NCBI GenBank assembly: GCA_905221605.1
Contig: CAJNDS010001391.1
Coordinates: 1-64,000, forward strand
Source: Symbiodinium natans
Taxonomy: Eukaryota > Sar > Dinophyceae > Suessiales > Symbiodiniaceae
Direction: 5' to 3'
DNA length: 64,000 nt
The number at the start of each line of letters is the position of its first letter. Position 1 is the first letter of the stretch. The position numbers and the translations under genes were made by a program. The notes under the pieces are model-generated. The model had not been told where the DNA came from. It did no database searches and was given only the letters and a program-made list of their open reading frames with translations. Below are positions 34,501 through 46,391 of this stretch, one piece after another.

Positions 34501-35240
34501 TAGCTGTCGAGCGGGAACTTGCTCAGCCGGTACTTGCCCTCTCAGGGTTTAGAAATAACACAGACAGCGCAAGCAAACTTCGAACTTGAACCCAAGGCTC
34601 GATCGTTCTCCCTGGCCTGGTAGCCGATGTTGTGGATGACGAACAGGCATCGGGAGTTGAGGTAGGTGCGGTTCCGACGGTACTTGTAGAGGTGGTAGAC
34701 GGGCAGCAAGCCTGTCTGCCAGTCGTTGGCGATGAAAAGAACATCCTGGCCGTAGGTGGAGCCCTGCAGACTCAGCACAAGAGGGGCCTCCATGGCTGCC
34801 ACGGTGAGCAGCGCGTAGCGCAACAAGTTGTCAGCATACTCTCTGCCTTCTCGATCGACGTAAAGCCCGCCACGGTGATAGCTCTCATGATCCACGAAGA
34901 CGTAGTCCGTCCCTTTGCCATCGCCGAGGTCTTGGTAGAGATGAAAGTAGCGCACCTCGTGCTCACAGCCATCCAACCAAATCTTGGCAAAGCCTACGTA
35001 GTGGGCGTCCTTGTACTCGCCATACCGGGGAGACACCACCATAGTGCGGTGCCCCCTCATGGCAAACTCATAACCGTAGGATCCTGCCACCATTGCCAGA
35101 CCACCGGTCTTGGACCAAGGGTTCACCTCCGAACTCACGATGACCACCGGGGTGCTCAAGTGTGCCGACTGGTACTTGGGCCTGTTGTCCTTCAACTCTG
35201 TCTCCAGGTGTGACCGCAGATCCGCCTTCTCCTCCGGGTC
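31562..35240 (-). CDS. starch synthase, GT5, granule-bound type
   Basis: The product transfers glucose from a nucleotide sugar to an alpha-1,4-glucan. Exons read by hand: 35240-34617, 34538-34482, 34279-34184, 33554-33137, 33040-32941, 32654-32608, 32394-32334, 32152-32101, 31991-31937, and a last exon ending at TAG 31562-31564. Motifs in order: [13 protein letters not shown] (donor-binding KTGGL), [108 protein letters not shown] and [19 protein letters not shown]. The EAP and VLTVSP phrases are closest to granule-bound synthases. Junctions are phase-compatible, with donors GC, GT, GC, GC, GA, GC and GC at 34616, 34183, 33136, 32940, 32607, 32333 and 32100. The second-to-third and final exon joins are uncertain. 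The first exon follows an AG|G acceptor; an ATG at 35253-35255 is the alternative start. Confidence 0.92.
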
Positions 35241-35846
35241 CTGACCCATTGTCATTGAACAGAACAAAGAATTTCGAGCAGCAAGAAAGGCTTGACTGAT
35301 TGAGAGAGGGAGGATGAGAGACTATGAGAGACGGGGAAGCCGAGAAAGCCGCGCCCCTCAGGCCTCAAGGGGGAGAGGAAGCACACAAGACGCTCGGGGC
35401 GCAGAATCGCGCAGAAGCCTAACTCGATGACGAAGAGCGGGGAGCAGCCCCCGACAGCCCGCACCCAAACGTGTGACAAGTACTTCCTCCCGTCTGCGCG
35501 CTGCTCGCAGTCCTAGCTGGGCCTAGCCTTGGACCTATCCTCCTCCCACGCCCGCGCAAGATAGAAAGAAGGGACGGGAAGAAAGGGAGAGCGGACCATT
35601 GAGGGTCCCTCCAGCTTTCACTCAAAATTGCACGGCCCCCGCATCACACGCAGAACTCACGTAGACGGGCATCAGGTCGGTCACCAGCATCCGCTGGACC
35701 CCCCAAAACTGTGGAAAGCCTCTCAGCCTCTCCAGAACTGCAACCCCCCCAAACTCCAGACATGTAGCATCATGTACCTAATTGCGTCGTCTCAGCCTCA
35801 GCGCCCCGGCGCAGACATGCGGCGTTCAGTCCCACCCTGGTCCCAC

Positions 35847-36222
35847 CTTTCTCAGCGGTGTCCTGCAGCAGGGCATCCAAGGCGCTGAGGGAGTAGACGC
35901 GCTCCAGGCTGCCGTCCCCGCTTTCGGAGCGCGAGCTCTCGGACACGGCCTCCCGCTGGGTCTCTTAAGTGCCGCTCACCCCCTCTCCATCCCTCTCCCT
36001 TCCTTCCTTCCTTCTCCTTGCTGTTGCTATTCTGTGACTCTATGCTGACTCTTGGCCCTCCCTTCTTTCTTTTCAATTTTTTCTGTTCAATTTCCCGGTC
36101 TCCTTGGTCTTGGGCGTCTGCGTGCCGGAGCTGTAGCCGTCGTCGGTCGCTGCTTCGGAGGCCGCCGCGGAGGCCTTCGCCCTGCTCAGCGCCACCGAAA
36201 ACCTCGCTTCGCGCTTCTCCTC
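35847..36222 (-). CDS. N-terminal extension exons of starch synthase gene
   Basis: Two clear minus-strand exons lie upstream of the catalytic domain. Exon 36222-36103 (40 codons; AG|G acceptor, AAG|GA donor) includes EEKREARFSVALSRAKASAA and DDGYSSGTQTPKTK. Exon 35949-35847 (AG|G acceptor, AAAG|GT donor) includes ESSRSESGDGSLERVYSLSA and LDALLQDTAEK. A possible short exon at about 35690-35658 (RMLVTDLMPVY before GTGAGT) would lead towards 35240, but its join to 35847 is not settled. The composition is linker-like and charged, with no known domain. These exons show that the synthase is not the first part of its gene. Confidence 0.65.
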
Positions 36223-39195
36223 CTTAGTGCTCTTATAGCCGCGGTGTTTCTTCTCTCTAAGGTGAAAAGAGACTCCCGAAACAACACTCTCATGACAAGA
36301 GCCGGCCCATAAGAGACTGGGTTGCGATGAGCAAGCAAGGCCTGTCTTCGATTGTAAGTGCCGCGCAAAAGGGGCACGGACAGGCAGCGGGTCCTCTCAA
36401 ACACAAAGAGCAAAGGCGGAGTCACGGAAAAAAGAGTTTGTGAACACATGTTGCGGATGCATGTGACATTACAGTGGTTTGTGCGTTCTATTTGCCGTGC
36501 ATTGCACAGCTGCTTTGCTGCGTTGCGGGTGCACAGCACGCCATTCCGATGCACAAGAAGCAGAGACCAACGCTGCTACATTTCGTATATATAGTATATT
36601 CGGAAGGTCCTCGACGCGGAGTGCGGTTGGCCGCTCCTCAGCGTGCGCGAGTTTTGCAGAATGAGATGTGTCAGTGACGTGTGCTGCCCAGGGCGGAGAG
36701 CGAGCCTAGCCCTGTGTCGATGCAAAAAAAGAAGAAGAAGAAGAAGAAGAAGAAGAAGAAGAAGAAGAAGAAGAAGAAGAAGAAGAAGAAGAAGAAGAAG
36801 AAGAAGAAAAAAACAACAACACTCGGAATGATGAGTGCTCTCAGTGAGTTCTTCTCTCCACTGCCGAGGCGGAAGCCCTCATCACGTGGGCAGAGAACTC
36901 CTCACAGGCAGACGCAGAGACACAGAGAGACACCGCAAAAAGCGAGCGAGAGAGAGAGAGAGAGAGAGAAAGCGAGAGAGAGAAAGTACTCGGCCCTTCT
37001 CTCCCCACGGAAACACACGAGGAAAAGGAACACTGAAACACAAGAAAGAAACGGAGATGCTCCGCGCTCCCCAAGAGTGCTCTCTCTCTCTCTCTCTCTC
37101 GCTGTGATTCTCCTGCCGATCGTCGCAGTCCGGGAGGAGGGACAGGGAGCCCTCAGAGAGTCCAACTCTCAGATTGCTGCACAACTCTCCGCGGCGCCAC
37201 ACTCAAACGAAAGCGCTCTGTGCGCACTCGCACTCGCTCTCTTCGTTTTCTACAAGTGCTGGCTGCGTCATGGTGCGTCTCTCTGCTGTGCTACAAGCGT
37301 GTCTCTCTTGCTCTTCGAGAAGACCCCATGGACAGATGTGGCGCATGTAGCCAGCGAGTTGAGTGCCGCACCTTCTTCAGCATCAAGGGCCGTCCCTCGC
37401 AAGTTCAAACAGATTCGCTCCTCTCATCTCCTCTCGCTCCTATTTCGGTACACTGTTACACTGTTACACCAGTGTTACACCGTTACACTCTTGGCCTGCA
37501 CAATCTCCTGCTCCTTAGGGCAGTCCTGGCTCCGAAATTTGTTTCGATTCGTGATCTCACTGCCCACTGCCGTCCCACACTGGCTCGCACGGCCTGTGTG
37601 TCTGGGAGCAAAGAAAAGGATCCCTGCACACGCGGGTGGCATTTCGAAGACAGGACTGGAGCACCACGCTGCAACCAGGTGCCTTCCGTGTACTCATCTG
37701 CACCAGAGGTGCCGGAACCGAGGTCACGCGGGTCACGCTCGCCTCCCCCAATCCCCCAACCCTTCTCTCGTCACTCATCGATCTCCTTTCGGCCTTAACA
37801 TGGTTCTCTCGAACAGAAAAAGTGCCAGCAGCTATGTCTTCCTCCCTCAAAGAAAGAGAAGGGGAGAGAAGGGAGAGCAGAGAAGGGAGAGGGGAGAGAG
37901 GGGAGAGAGGGGAGGGAGGGGAGGGAGGAGAGAGAGAGGGGAGAGAGAAGAGAGAGGGGAGATGTGAGAGAAGAGAGAGGGGAGAGAGAGAGAAGAGAGA
38001 GAAGGGAGCGGGGAGAGGAGAGAGGGGAGAGGGGACAGGGGGAGAGGCCGGGTCTGCTTCTCTGTCCGAATTGCTTGCTGTGTTAAAGCCTGCCGCAAGG
38101 CACGAATTATCTGGAATGCCACGTTGCTAGTGTTCGCCTCCAACCCAATCCGATATGTCAGATTTGGCAAGAGCACCTCTCTTCCAATTTCTTGCATAAA
38201 GCAACTCCCTGTAAAAAGAATAATTGGCGCCTCATAGTAGATGACAACATGCATCTTCTGAATTTGGCATTGTCAGCGGCCCTACGGTGTCTTGTTGATA
38301 CTGCGCTTCTCTCAAGCCAAGGCCATTCAACGTAGTCAGCGGAAGAACTCTCAGTGACAAACAGGCTTTGAGCTGCAGTCTCTTACGGAAGCGCCTGATC
38401 GAACCGAGTTTACCACTCGCTGTGCAAATGAGGCATTTGAGGCATTGAGTGCTGGTATGCGGTCTGACATCTCGTCACAGCAAGCGCCACTTGTTGAGAA
38501 ATCAGCTGCTAGCAGAAGCCGTTTGTAGTAATACCTGTATACTATCTTTTGTTTCTGCAAGAGTGTCTGCTAGGCAGCTGACGCTTGATGTTAGACTTAG
38601 ATGTTTTCCGGAGCACTGGCTCTACCGGATATCAGTTCTACAAATCGAATGCATTTCTGCCACATGAAAGTACTAAAGATGCATGGAGTCTAGCAGTGAG
38701 CCTTCCGCTCAAACCTTCACAACGCCAACCCGGCAACCCGACGAAGACTGTGGGGAAGGTGTCTACACTGTGTAGAAAAGGAAGACAGGGAGCCATGCAA
38801 CGAATGCGAGCCCAGCGGTTTCTTCTTGCGGCAGTTTTCCGGGTGGCTACGAAGGTCATAGCGATCGGAGTTCAGTTCAATGATGTGCAATGTACAAAGC
38901 TTCTTCTTCCTCGCCTTCTCCGGCATCCTTTCCCCGTTGAGCCTGGCTTGTTTCGCTTGCTGGAACTTGGACACGCGGACCTCACAAAAGCAAAAGATTT
39001 TCAACATCCTTGAAACGCCTCTCTTGAACTGGGCCCCAGGCCGTCCTCATCTGGGGATTCCCCTCCGCACTCGAATCTCTTGAGGATTTGTGTGGACTTG
39101 CTGACTGCCGCTCTCAGGTACTTCCAAAGAACTTCCCCTCACTGCTTCCCTGTGCCTCTTGCGAAGTCACCGAGGCTACCGAGGCCACGGAAACC
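36223..39195. other. intron or spacer with microsatellites
   Basis: Holds a (GAA)n tract at 36727-36808, GA-rich runs at 36944-36985 and 37850-38045, and a CT run at 37079-37101. The frames over these tracts (lysine or Arg-Glu repeats) are artefacts. No exon is supported, though a long intron of the minus-strand gene is possible. Confidence 0.5.
36727..36808 (+). repeat. (GAA)n microsatellite
   Basis: About 26 uninterrupted AAG/AGA triplets. On the minus strand this is a (TTC)n pyrimidine tract, which may lie in an intron of the polysaccharide gene. Confidence 0.95.
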
Positions 39196-40330
39196 TCCCT
39201 GGCAGGCGACTCCTGAAACGCAAGCGGTCAGAGCAGCGGCACCAGCTGTGCACCGAAATCTGCCGGTATTCCCGCGCCTGCCGCACCTTTCGAGCGTCGA
39301 CAGCGGCACGAGCCTAGAGGGGGACTGGAGGATGTGGGACAGTGGGACATCGGCTTCCACGCAGCTGAAAGCACCACCCTCGTAAGTTTAACAACATCGA
39401 CTTGCAGCCGCGTGGGATTCGAGCGGGCCTCTTGTCGCTGCTCTGAGGTAGCTGACATCTCCCTGGCAGGTGACACCTGAAACAAAAAGCAGTCAGAGTC
39501 AGAGCGGCGGCACCAGCCGTCCACCGGATTCTGCGAGATTCCCGCGCCTGCCGCACCTTTCGAGCGTCGACAGTGGCGCGATCGACAGTGGCGCGAGCCT
39601 AGAGGGGGACTGGGATGTGGGACATTGGCTTCCATGCAGCTGTAAGCACCGAAAATCCAAGAGGGGCGACAACAATCCACAACATCAAGCTGTTGTAGCC
39701 GGGTGGATTTCGTACTGGCCTCTTGTCGCTGCTCTGAGGTAACTGACATCTCCCTGGCAGGTGACACCTGAAACAAAAAGCAGTCAGAGTCAGAGCGGCG
39801 GCACCAGCCGTCCACCGGATTCTGCGAGATTCCCGCGCCTGCCGCACCTTTCGAGCGTCGACAGTGGCGCGATCGACAGTGGCGCGAGCCTAGAGGGGGA
39901 CTGGGATGTGGGACATTGGCTTCCATGCAGCTGTAAGCACCGAAAATCCAAGAGGGGCGACAACAATCCACAACATCAAGCTGTTGTAGCCGGGTGGATT
40001 TCGTACTGGCCTCTTGTCGCTGCTCTGAGGTAACTGACATCTCCCTGGCAGGTGACACCTGAAACAAAAAGCAGTCAGAGTCAGAGCGGCGGCACCAGCC
40101 GTCCACCGGATTCTGCGAGATTCCCGCGCCTGCCGCACCTTTCGAGCGTCGACAGTGGCGCGATCGACAGTGGCGCGAGCCTAGAGGGGGACTGGGATGT
40201 GGGACATTGGCTTCCATGCAGCTGTAAGCACCGAAAATCCAAGAGGGGCGACAACAACATCCACAACATCAAGCTGTTCTAGCCGGGTATATTTCGTACT
40301 GGCCTCCTGTCGCTGCTCCACCTCCCTGGG
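39196..40330. repeat. tandem array of 291-bp units
   Basis: Three near-identical 291-bp copies start at 39470, 39761 and 40052 (each opens TGACACCTGAAACAAAAAGC). A diverged first copy (39196-39469) and a truncated last piece lie at the ends. The unit is 97 codons long, so one minus-strand frame stays open across 39228-40217 (329 residues). That frame has no recognisable domain. Diverged relatives of the unit boundary occur at 40320-40345 and 41270-41310. Confidence 0.92.
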
Positions 40331-42639
40331 TGACTCCTGTCGGGCATTTGTTTCGCAACTGCTTTTCCGCCAAACCATACAAAGGCGGACCTGTGCGCAC
40401 GCCGCAGCACTGCCCTTTGCTCAACCCATGCTCTTGTGTGGACTTTCTGTACGGACGATTACGGACGCGTGCGGGGTGCTTCCAAAACTCTTGGAAGCCG
40501 AAGCAACGTGGAGAAGTCCTACAGCTCCTACAGGCCGATAACCGATGCGCAGCTGCTGCGAATAAGCCGGTGGGGCCATGCGTGGTGGTCGCCCACTCCG
40601 CGCACTCGGTGAGGCCTTAGAAAGGACAACCAGGAAGACGTAGATGAGAGGGATGGCAAGCACCTTAGATACGGTCCGGCCTCTGCAGTGGATGCCGAGG
40701 CCACCGAGGTCACCGAGGCCTCGGACAAGCAGCGTGCTCAGCGTTGCACAATTGTGTATACGTCGTTCGCGTGCAGGTGCGCATGCTCGTGTGGGTGTGT
40801 GAGAGTCAATGTGTGCAGAAGCAAACAGTTTGTACTCACTGTCGCTTTCGGAGCTATAACTACGGACTTTCAGAGGCATACGGCGGGATCACAGCAGCAG
40901 GCCTCACGGGAGACCTGCTCCGCCTGGGCAGCTCTGCGGGCCCCGCTGATGGGCTGAATGCTGCTGGGCTGATCTCGCTCAACCCCAGAAACATGTCCAC
41001 TCCAATTCGCACTGCAATTTTGAAGCACAGACATAATCGGTCGCTCAACAACTACAACATGTGTCCACTGCGAAGGAGGCTGTCTGCTGTCACGAATGCA
41101 AGAATGAGAGCACAAGATTCAGCACATGCCATCCCCGACTCTGCCCGGATTCCTCGCCTGTCGCGTCTTTGGAGCCTCGACAGCAAGCAAGACATCTTAC
41201 CAGTGCTTGAGGCTGCTAAAAAGCTGTTAAAGGCGGAGCCACGTGCAAACACTTATGCTGGCCTGGTGCCGCTGCTCGGAGGCCACCGGGGGCTCCCTGA
41301 CAGGTGACTCCTGAAGCAGCATTTCTGTCGCAGCTTCCCGACAATCCATCAAGGTGCGATTCAGCTAAGTCGACACCCGGTAACAGAGCTTTTGAAACCG
41401 CCGCAGCGTCTCGCTTCGCTCAACACGCGCTGTGGTGGATGCCTGTGATCTTGGTGAAGTGCGTCGAAAGATGCCAACTTTACGGAACGCAACGCGATGG
41501 AACACGTGGAAGGCCACGTGGAAAGCCCCCTAGCTCCTACAGGCCGTTACCAATGCGAAGCCGATGTGAAGCTGCGGGGCCTTGCGCGGTGGCCGTCCAC
41601 TCCATGCTCTCGGTGGGACCTCAAAGCAGAGGCAGAAAATGGTCAGAGCCCCGCGGCAAATGATATCTGTAGTCCGTAGACATGAGCAGGACCCCGAGCT
41701 CGGTTCTCTGGGTTTAGGGAACTTCAGGGATGCTCAGAATTTTGTGGCAGGGTTCTCTGAGCTCCAAATGCTGCTCTAGGCAAAGTCGAGATGTACTCCT
41801 AGATGCTTTCAGATATCAAGTGCCCCGAGTTTGCATGTCCCGCGTTTAAGAACTAGAGCCTTTCTGGGAGCCTTCGGTCTTGCATGGCTTGTGTTTGGCT
41901 TGTGCAATTGTGAATTGTGCTTTCTGCGTGAAAGGTTGGGCCAAGAGAAGCGAGATTGCAAACAAAACAAAAAGGTGAGCAGGGCGAGAGGAGAGAGAGG
42001 CGGCAGCATAAGAAGCCACTCCCCCCGGCCTCTGCGGTGGATGACGAGGCCGCCGAGGCAGAGCCCCGAGAGCCCCGTGAGGCTTGCGAGCGTGAGCTGG
42101 CTCTCGAAGCTTTCGAAGCGCCCGAGGTCGCCGAGGTCCCCGAGGCTGCTGAAGCCATCGAGGTCACCGAGGCCTCACAGCACGCCCCATCTTTTCAAAT
42201 GCTTGCACTGCGTAGACTATCAACGACTGTGACTATGACTGTTACGGGCGAGCTACGGGGATGTTTACAGGCGCCGCACAGAGGGCAGAGGGCCACAGCA
42301 TGTCACAGCGGCATGCCGGCCTCACGGGAGCACTGCTCCGCCTGAGGACATGCCAGCAAAAAAGGGGTATCTGCGTCTGAGCTCGGCTTCGTTCAAATGA
42401 TCCGTACATGTGCGCCCACTTCGAAGCACAAGATGGCTCGAAGCAACCGCAAAGGAAATCCTTTTCCGACTTGTGGGAGCCATTGCACTGTCGCCTTCTT
42501 CGAACGGCGCTTGGACGTCGTTCGCTTCACCTGCCGGGAGCCGAACAGGTGCCATGAGCTGCCGCAGCACTCTGCACAGGAATGCAGGACCCCCTCCCCC
42601 CCCCCCCCGCCCGCGTGCCCCGGTGCCCCAATGTGCCTC
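40331..42639. other. diverged repeat-rich spacer or intron
   Basis: Contains Glu/Ala-rich open stretches at 40689-40735 and 42030-42180 (plus-strand EATEVTEAS and AEVPEAAEAIEVTEAS; also open on minus). They resemble the short repeated exons further right but I could not assign strand. No known domain. Scattered relatives of the 291-bp unit are present. Confidence 0.4.
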
Positions 42640-43541
42640 CTTTGTCTCTGATGTCAGTGTCTCCTTCGCCTCAACGTCCACGACCTCCGGGCACACTGCA
42701 CATGTCACCATGCGCCAAGCAACATAAGCAACATAAGCAACATAAGCAACGAGAATTGCGCGGCACCCCGTCAAAAGCACATCAGCGAACGTCCACATGG
42801 AATGCGCCCCAGTCGCCTTCCTTGGGGTCCTCGGAGGGCGCCTGGATGTCGTACGCTTCGCCTCGCGATGCCCAGGCCGCAGGCGTGAGATCTGACAAAC
42901 GCCGCTTGCACAGGCACAGCCATGTGCAAGTCACAACCATGTGCAAGACACCGCGTGCCTCCTTTGCCTCCTGTTGTTCTGCTGTAGGTGTCTCCACATT
43001 TGGTGCCTCGACCTCTGCAACTTGCTCACAGTGCAAACGTGCCATGCGTCAACAAGACAGGTTCCCGAATTCCCGACACAGGAAGCCGCTAGCCGCTAGA
43101 CACAACTTCTGCGCAGCCGGAGTTGCAACATCATCAAGTCATCAAGGGAAGCCTACAAAAAGTTCTCGCTCCTCCACTAGCTAATCCCGCCACCTTCCTC
43201 TGACGGCGCCTGGACGTGGAGCGCTTCACCTGAGAAGAAAACACATTCTCCGTAAGCTGCTGCGAACATGCGCGAGGCTCCGCGTGCCTCCTTTGTCTCT
43301 GCTACAGGTGTCTCCACTTTTGCCGCTTCGACTTCCGTGACCTGCGCATGCTGTACGTGAGGCGGCATGGCTGCTTCCACAAAACAGCGCAAGCTTTGAT
43401 GGTGCTGCGTTCGTATGGCCGGGTACACATCAAAATGGCGACAGGTCCCTTTTGAGCTGTCGCAGCCATGCCCGACACTCCGCGTGCCTTTTTCTTCTCT
43501 GCGAAAGGTGTCTCCACTTTCGACGCTTCGACTTCCGTGAC
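42640..43541 (-). CDS. four tandemly duplicated linker exons
   Basis: Four short minus-strand exons share one pattern: 43541-43488 (VTEVEASKVETPFAEKKK), 43341-43291 (VTEVEAAKVETPVAETK), about 43020-42962 (VAEVEAPNVETPTAEQQEAK) and 42684-42640 (VVDVEAKETLTSETK). At least three follow an AG|G acceptor, and they end before a GC or GA donor. Three are plainly phase 0 at both ends, so copies can be added or lost without shifting frame. They most likely encode an acidic Val/Glu-rich linker in the large minus-strand gene that includes the starch synthase. The flanking DNA is also duplicated, including a GACGGCGCCTGGACGT-type block at 42507, 42836 and 43203. Confidence 0.55.
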
Positions 43542-43853
43542 CTGCAAACCCCAAGATTCTGTCAATTCCAGCTTGTCTGCTCCGGATGCGGCTGTTCAGC
43601 GGCATACGAGTAATTAGCCTGATTTTCCAGCCGCAAGATCAAAATGAGCTTCAAGGAGAACCGGTCCACACCGGGTTTGCAGATGTTCGCACCCCAAAGG
43701 GTTGCATGTCAGGTTGCTGCTTCGCAGCAATTCGCAGCTGCCCTGCCTGTGGCTTTTCCGAGCGCTGGAGGGTGATTTCCTTTGGGCACAAGCCCAAGAA
43801 ATCTGCCGCCTCCTCTCAGAACGCCAATCAAAGCCAGCAAGCCATGCGCAGGT

Positions 43854-43918
43854 GCAGGTGCTTGCAGTGCAGGTGCTTGCAGTGCAGGTGCTTGCAGTGC
43901 AGGTGCTTGCAGTGCAGG
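43854..43918 (+). repeat. 15-bp tandem repeat
   Basis: Four copies of GTGCTTGCAGTGCAG. On the plus strand they read as CSAGA repeats and on the minus strand as HCKHL repeats; neither looks like a gene. Confidence 0.9.
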
Positions 43919-45272
43919 CTGGTGCCTTCTTCGAGCTCTTCTTCTCCCTTCTCCGCGCGTTTTCCTCGCGCAGCCACGCGATGAGCCGAATTCCGACTGC
44001 TAGGGGCATCTTGACGATGTTCCAACAAGAACTATGGGGTCACATGAGTCAGATGGGGTCCCTGGCTCCCCTCGAGGGGAGAGGTTGCCTTCACTTCCAG
44101 ACTGCGTTGTTCTCGGCTTTTTTTTTCACCATGTCGCTATGGTTTTGTCAGTCTGTGACGCCATGCATATTCTGTAGGTCCACTGTAGGTCTCTTTCCAC
44201 ACCCAAAATGGTTCCCCTTCTCGGGTCCTGCGCTCTGGAGGCGGTGACCACAGAGACCACGGAGGGCGCCTGGGGCTCTGGCTCGGGCTGACCAGCCGCC
44301 GTGTCCTTACAGAGACTGCACAGAAGAATACCGCATAGCCGCATAACTGTGGGCTCTGAATCCAAGGACCTTTTTTTGTGTCACTAATGCTCTGCGGCCT
44401 TTGTCAAAATCTCGAAACTGCCAGTTCCAAGCAATTCGTGTCTCTCTGTTTTGTCACATGTGAGCTCCTGCAGCGGCATCTTCTTGGCTTGCAGCCAATC
44501 CAAATCCTTCGAACACAAGGCGGCTTGCCACGTACTTCAACCAGTCCATCTTCTTCGAAAAGACAGCAAGGCACAGTCTGACTATTCAGTAGGGAAACAA
44601 GGACTTGTTCACGACATTGGGCCCCCGCAATTGCAGCACTTTGCATGGTTAACGTTGTTCGGGGCACAACACGTGGAGAAAGTCTAAGCCCTTCGTCCGT
44701 AGCTCACAACCACTGCGATAACGTCTGCATTCGCGTCAACTCTGTTGAACCAGCAATGTGGAAGGTCTGACGATCTGACGATAGGATGAATAGATGAGAC
44801 GAATGTTCGCACTAAGCTGACGGCTTATTGGCTGCCCGGTCGAGAACGATGGAGTTTCAGTTGAATAGGCGATGTGGCCACAGGAAGGAGAAATCGGTGC
44901 CGTTTACGTGTTGCAGCAATAGGTTAAAAAAAAGTCGGGGGCATGATGTCGGGTACATAGAACTGGAGAACAAGAATGAACAATGAACACATCGCCCTTA
45001 TTTGCCTGTGGGCCGTCTGACATTTGCTCTCTTGATGGCACGAGAAAAAGCAGCGTGGCCTCCTTGCACAGCCCAGATGACTCCTCCGAGCCAGTCAGGA
45101 ACCAAGGAAATTTTCAGATGGGATCAGAAGCTTTCCATCTTCAGCATCGGAACTGCGACCCTTCATCGCCAATGCCCCCCATCATGGCCCCCATCATGTC
45201 CTCTTCGGCCTTCTTAGCACGGTGTTGGGATGCCGAGTGGCAGCGCTTCGCCTCTATCACCAGACAAGAGAA

Positions 45273-45313
<41 letters not shown>

Positions 45314-45379
45314 AGGTGAGAGAAGTGCGAGAGCACAAAGACATCAACGCAGCAGACAGAACATGTCAGAACCCATCAC

Positions 45380-45412
45380 CTCCACAGCCTCCGCTGATGC
45401 CTCGACTTCGGC
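45380..45412 (-). CDS. short linker exon (AEVEASAEAVE)
   Basis: A 33-bp phase-0/phase-0 exon with an AG|G acceptor and a GAG|GTGATG donor. It resembles the VTEVEAS-type exons at 42.6-43.5 kb. Nearby minus-strand stretches (SSGPGEAPKAPRDEGGSSSV and DFKQRVLKMDEEGGRG, about 45450-45600) also look coding but their ends are not fixed. Confidence 0.4.
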
Positions 45413-46108
45413 CTACGCGAGCTGCACTAGGAGTTTGAGGACGGAGGGCACGAGACAGACCCTCTTCCTCCTTCTTCATCCATCTTTAAGACTCTTTGCT
45501 TGAAGTCCTCTCTGGGCATGGACCTCACAGATGAGCTCCCGCCTTCATCGCGCGGCGCTTTGGGCGCTTCACCTGGACCAGAGGAAAGATGGGGGGAGAG
45601 CCGAGAGTCGAAAGCCGAGGGGTCCAAGAAGCGGAAACAGCCCGAAGAGACACAGATGGAGAGGTGTAGAAACAAATCGTGAGAGTCTTCGCACACAGGA
45701 AGCGAAACAACAAAACAGACACTGCATCGCACAAATGCGCACGTTGAGTTTACATTCGACACGGATGTAAATGGAGAGCCTTTTGCTCGAGAGCAGAGAG
45801 GTGTGTCATCTGAGGAACGCCTGTATGTCCGCCAATTTCCATCAAGGCTGCTCAAGCGACATTGCTTACACAGCGTTATCTGCCGGACATGTGGTGTGTA
45901 GAGAGATGCGAGGGTAGACAACAGGGTAGTCTTTCCGAGGTAGTCGAAGAATGCTTGGCCTCTCGGCAATGGCCCACTTCCTCGGCGCCACCGTGCCACC
46001 CAAACCAACAAAAGGGATCTTTCTTTCCTTATATCATTATATCAAATTATATCTCTCTTTTTTAATTCTCTTTCTCCCTCTCTCTCTTCTCTCTCTCTGG
46101 ACAGTTTC

Positions 46109-46391
46109 GGCAGGGTGGCGATCACTGACGTGGGGAAGTTTTGCGCCCTCAAGGAGTCCTCCCTGACCAGCGGAGCCGGCGGAGCCGGCGGAGCCTGACG
46201 AGCACTTAAGCCCCCAGAGAAGCCCTTTAAAGAGTGCCTGGGGCAGATCAAAGGGACATGGCAGAACACGCGCGACAGCGTACCTCATCCTCCAGCTTCG
46301 GCGGCAGCTTCGTCTCCATCTTCGTCTCAATCTTCGGCTCCAGCTTCGGCTCGGGCTTCGGCTCGGGCTTCTCCTCCTTCTGGGGGCGAAC
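46109..46391 (-). CDS. two consecutive linker exons (Lys/Glu/Pro-rich)
   Basis: Exon 46391-46284 (36 codons; AG|G acceptor, GAG|GTACGC donor) encodes a Lys-Pro-Glu repeat such as KPEPKPEPKLEPKIETKMET. The next exon, from 46194 to about 46109, also opens after AG|G in phase 0 and reads APPAPPAPLVREDSLRAQNF then PTSVIATLP. Their phases agree, which supports transcription leftward. No known domain; the composition suits a flexible tether between folded domains. They lie between the branching-enzyme and starch-synthase exons. Confidence 0.55.

Noticed and set aside
36681-37967. 428-codon plus-strand frame with a poly-Lys run
   Set aside because: It is driven by the (GAA)n tract and GA-rich microsatellites; the remainder has no motif.
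45862-46011. P-loop-like GKTTLLSTLASL on the minus strand
   Set aside because: Only a fragment of a Walker A pattern, with no Walker B or other NTPase motif nearby. A different minus frame at the same place looks more coding.
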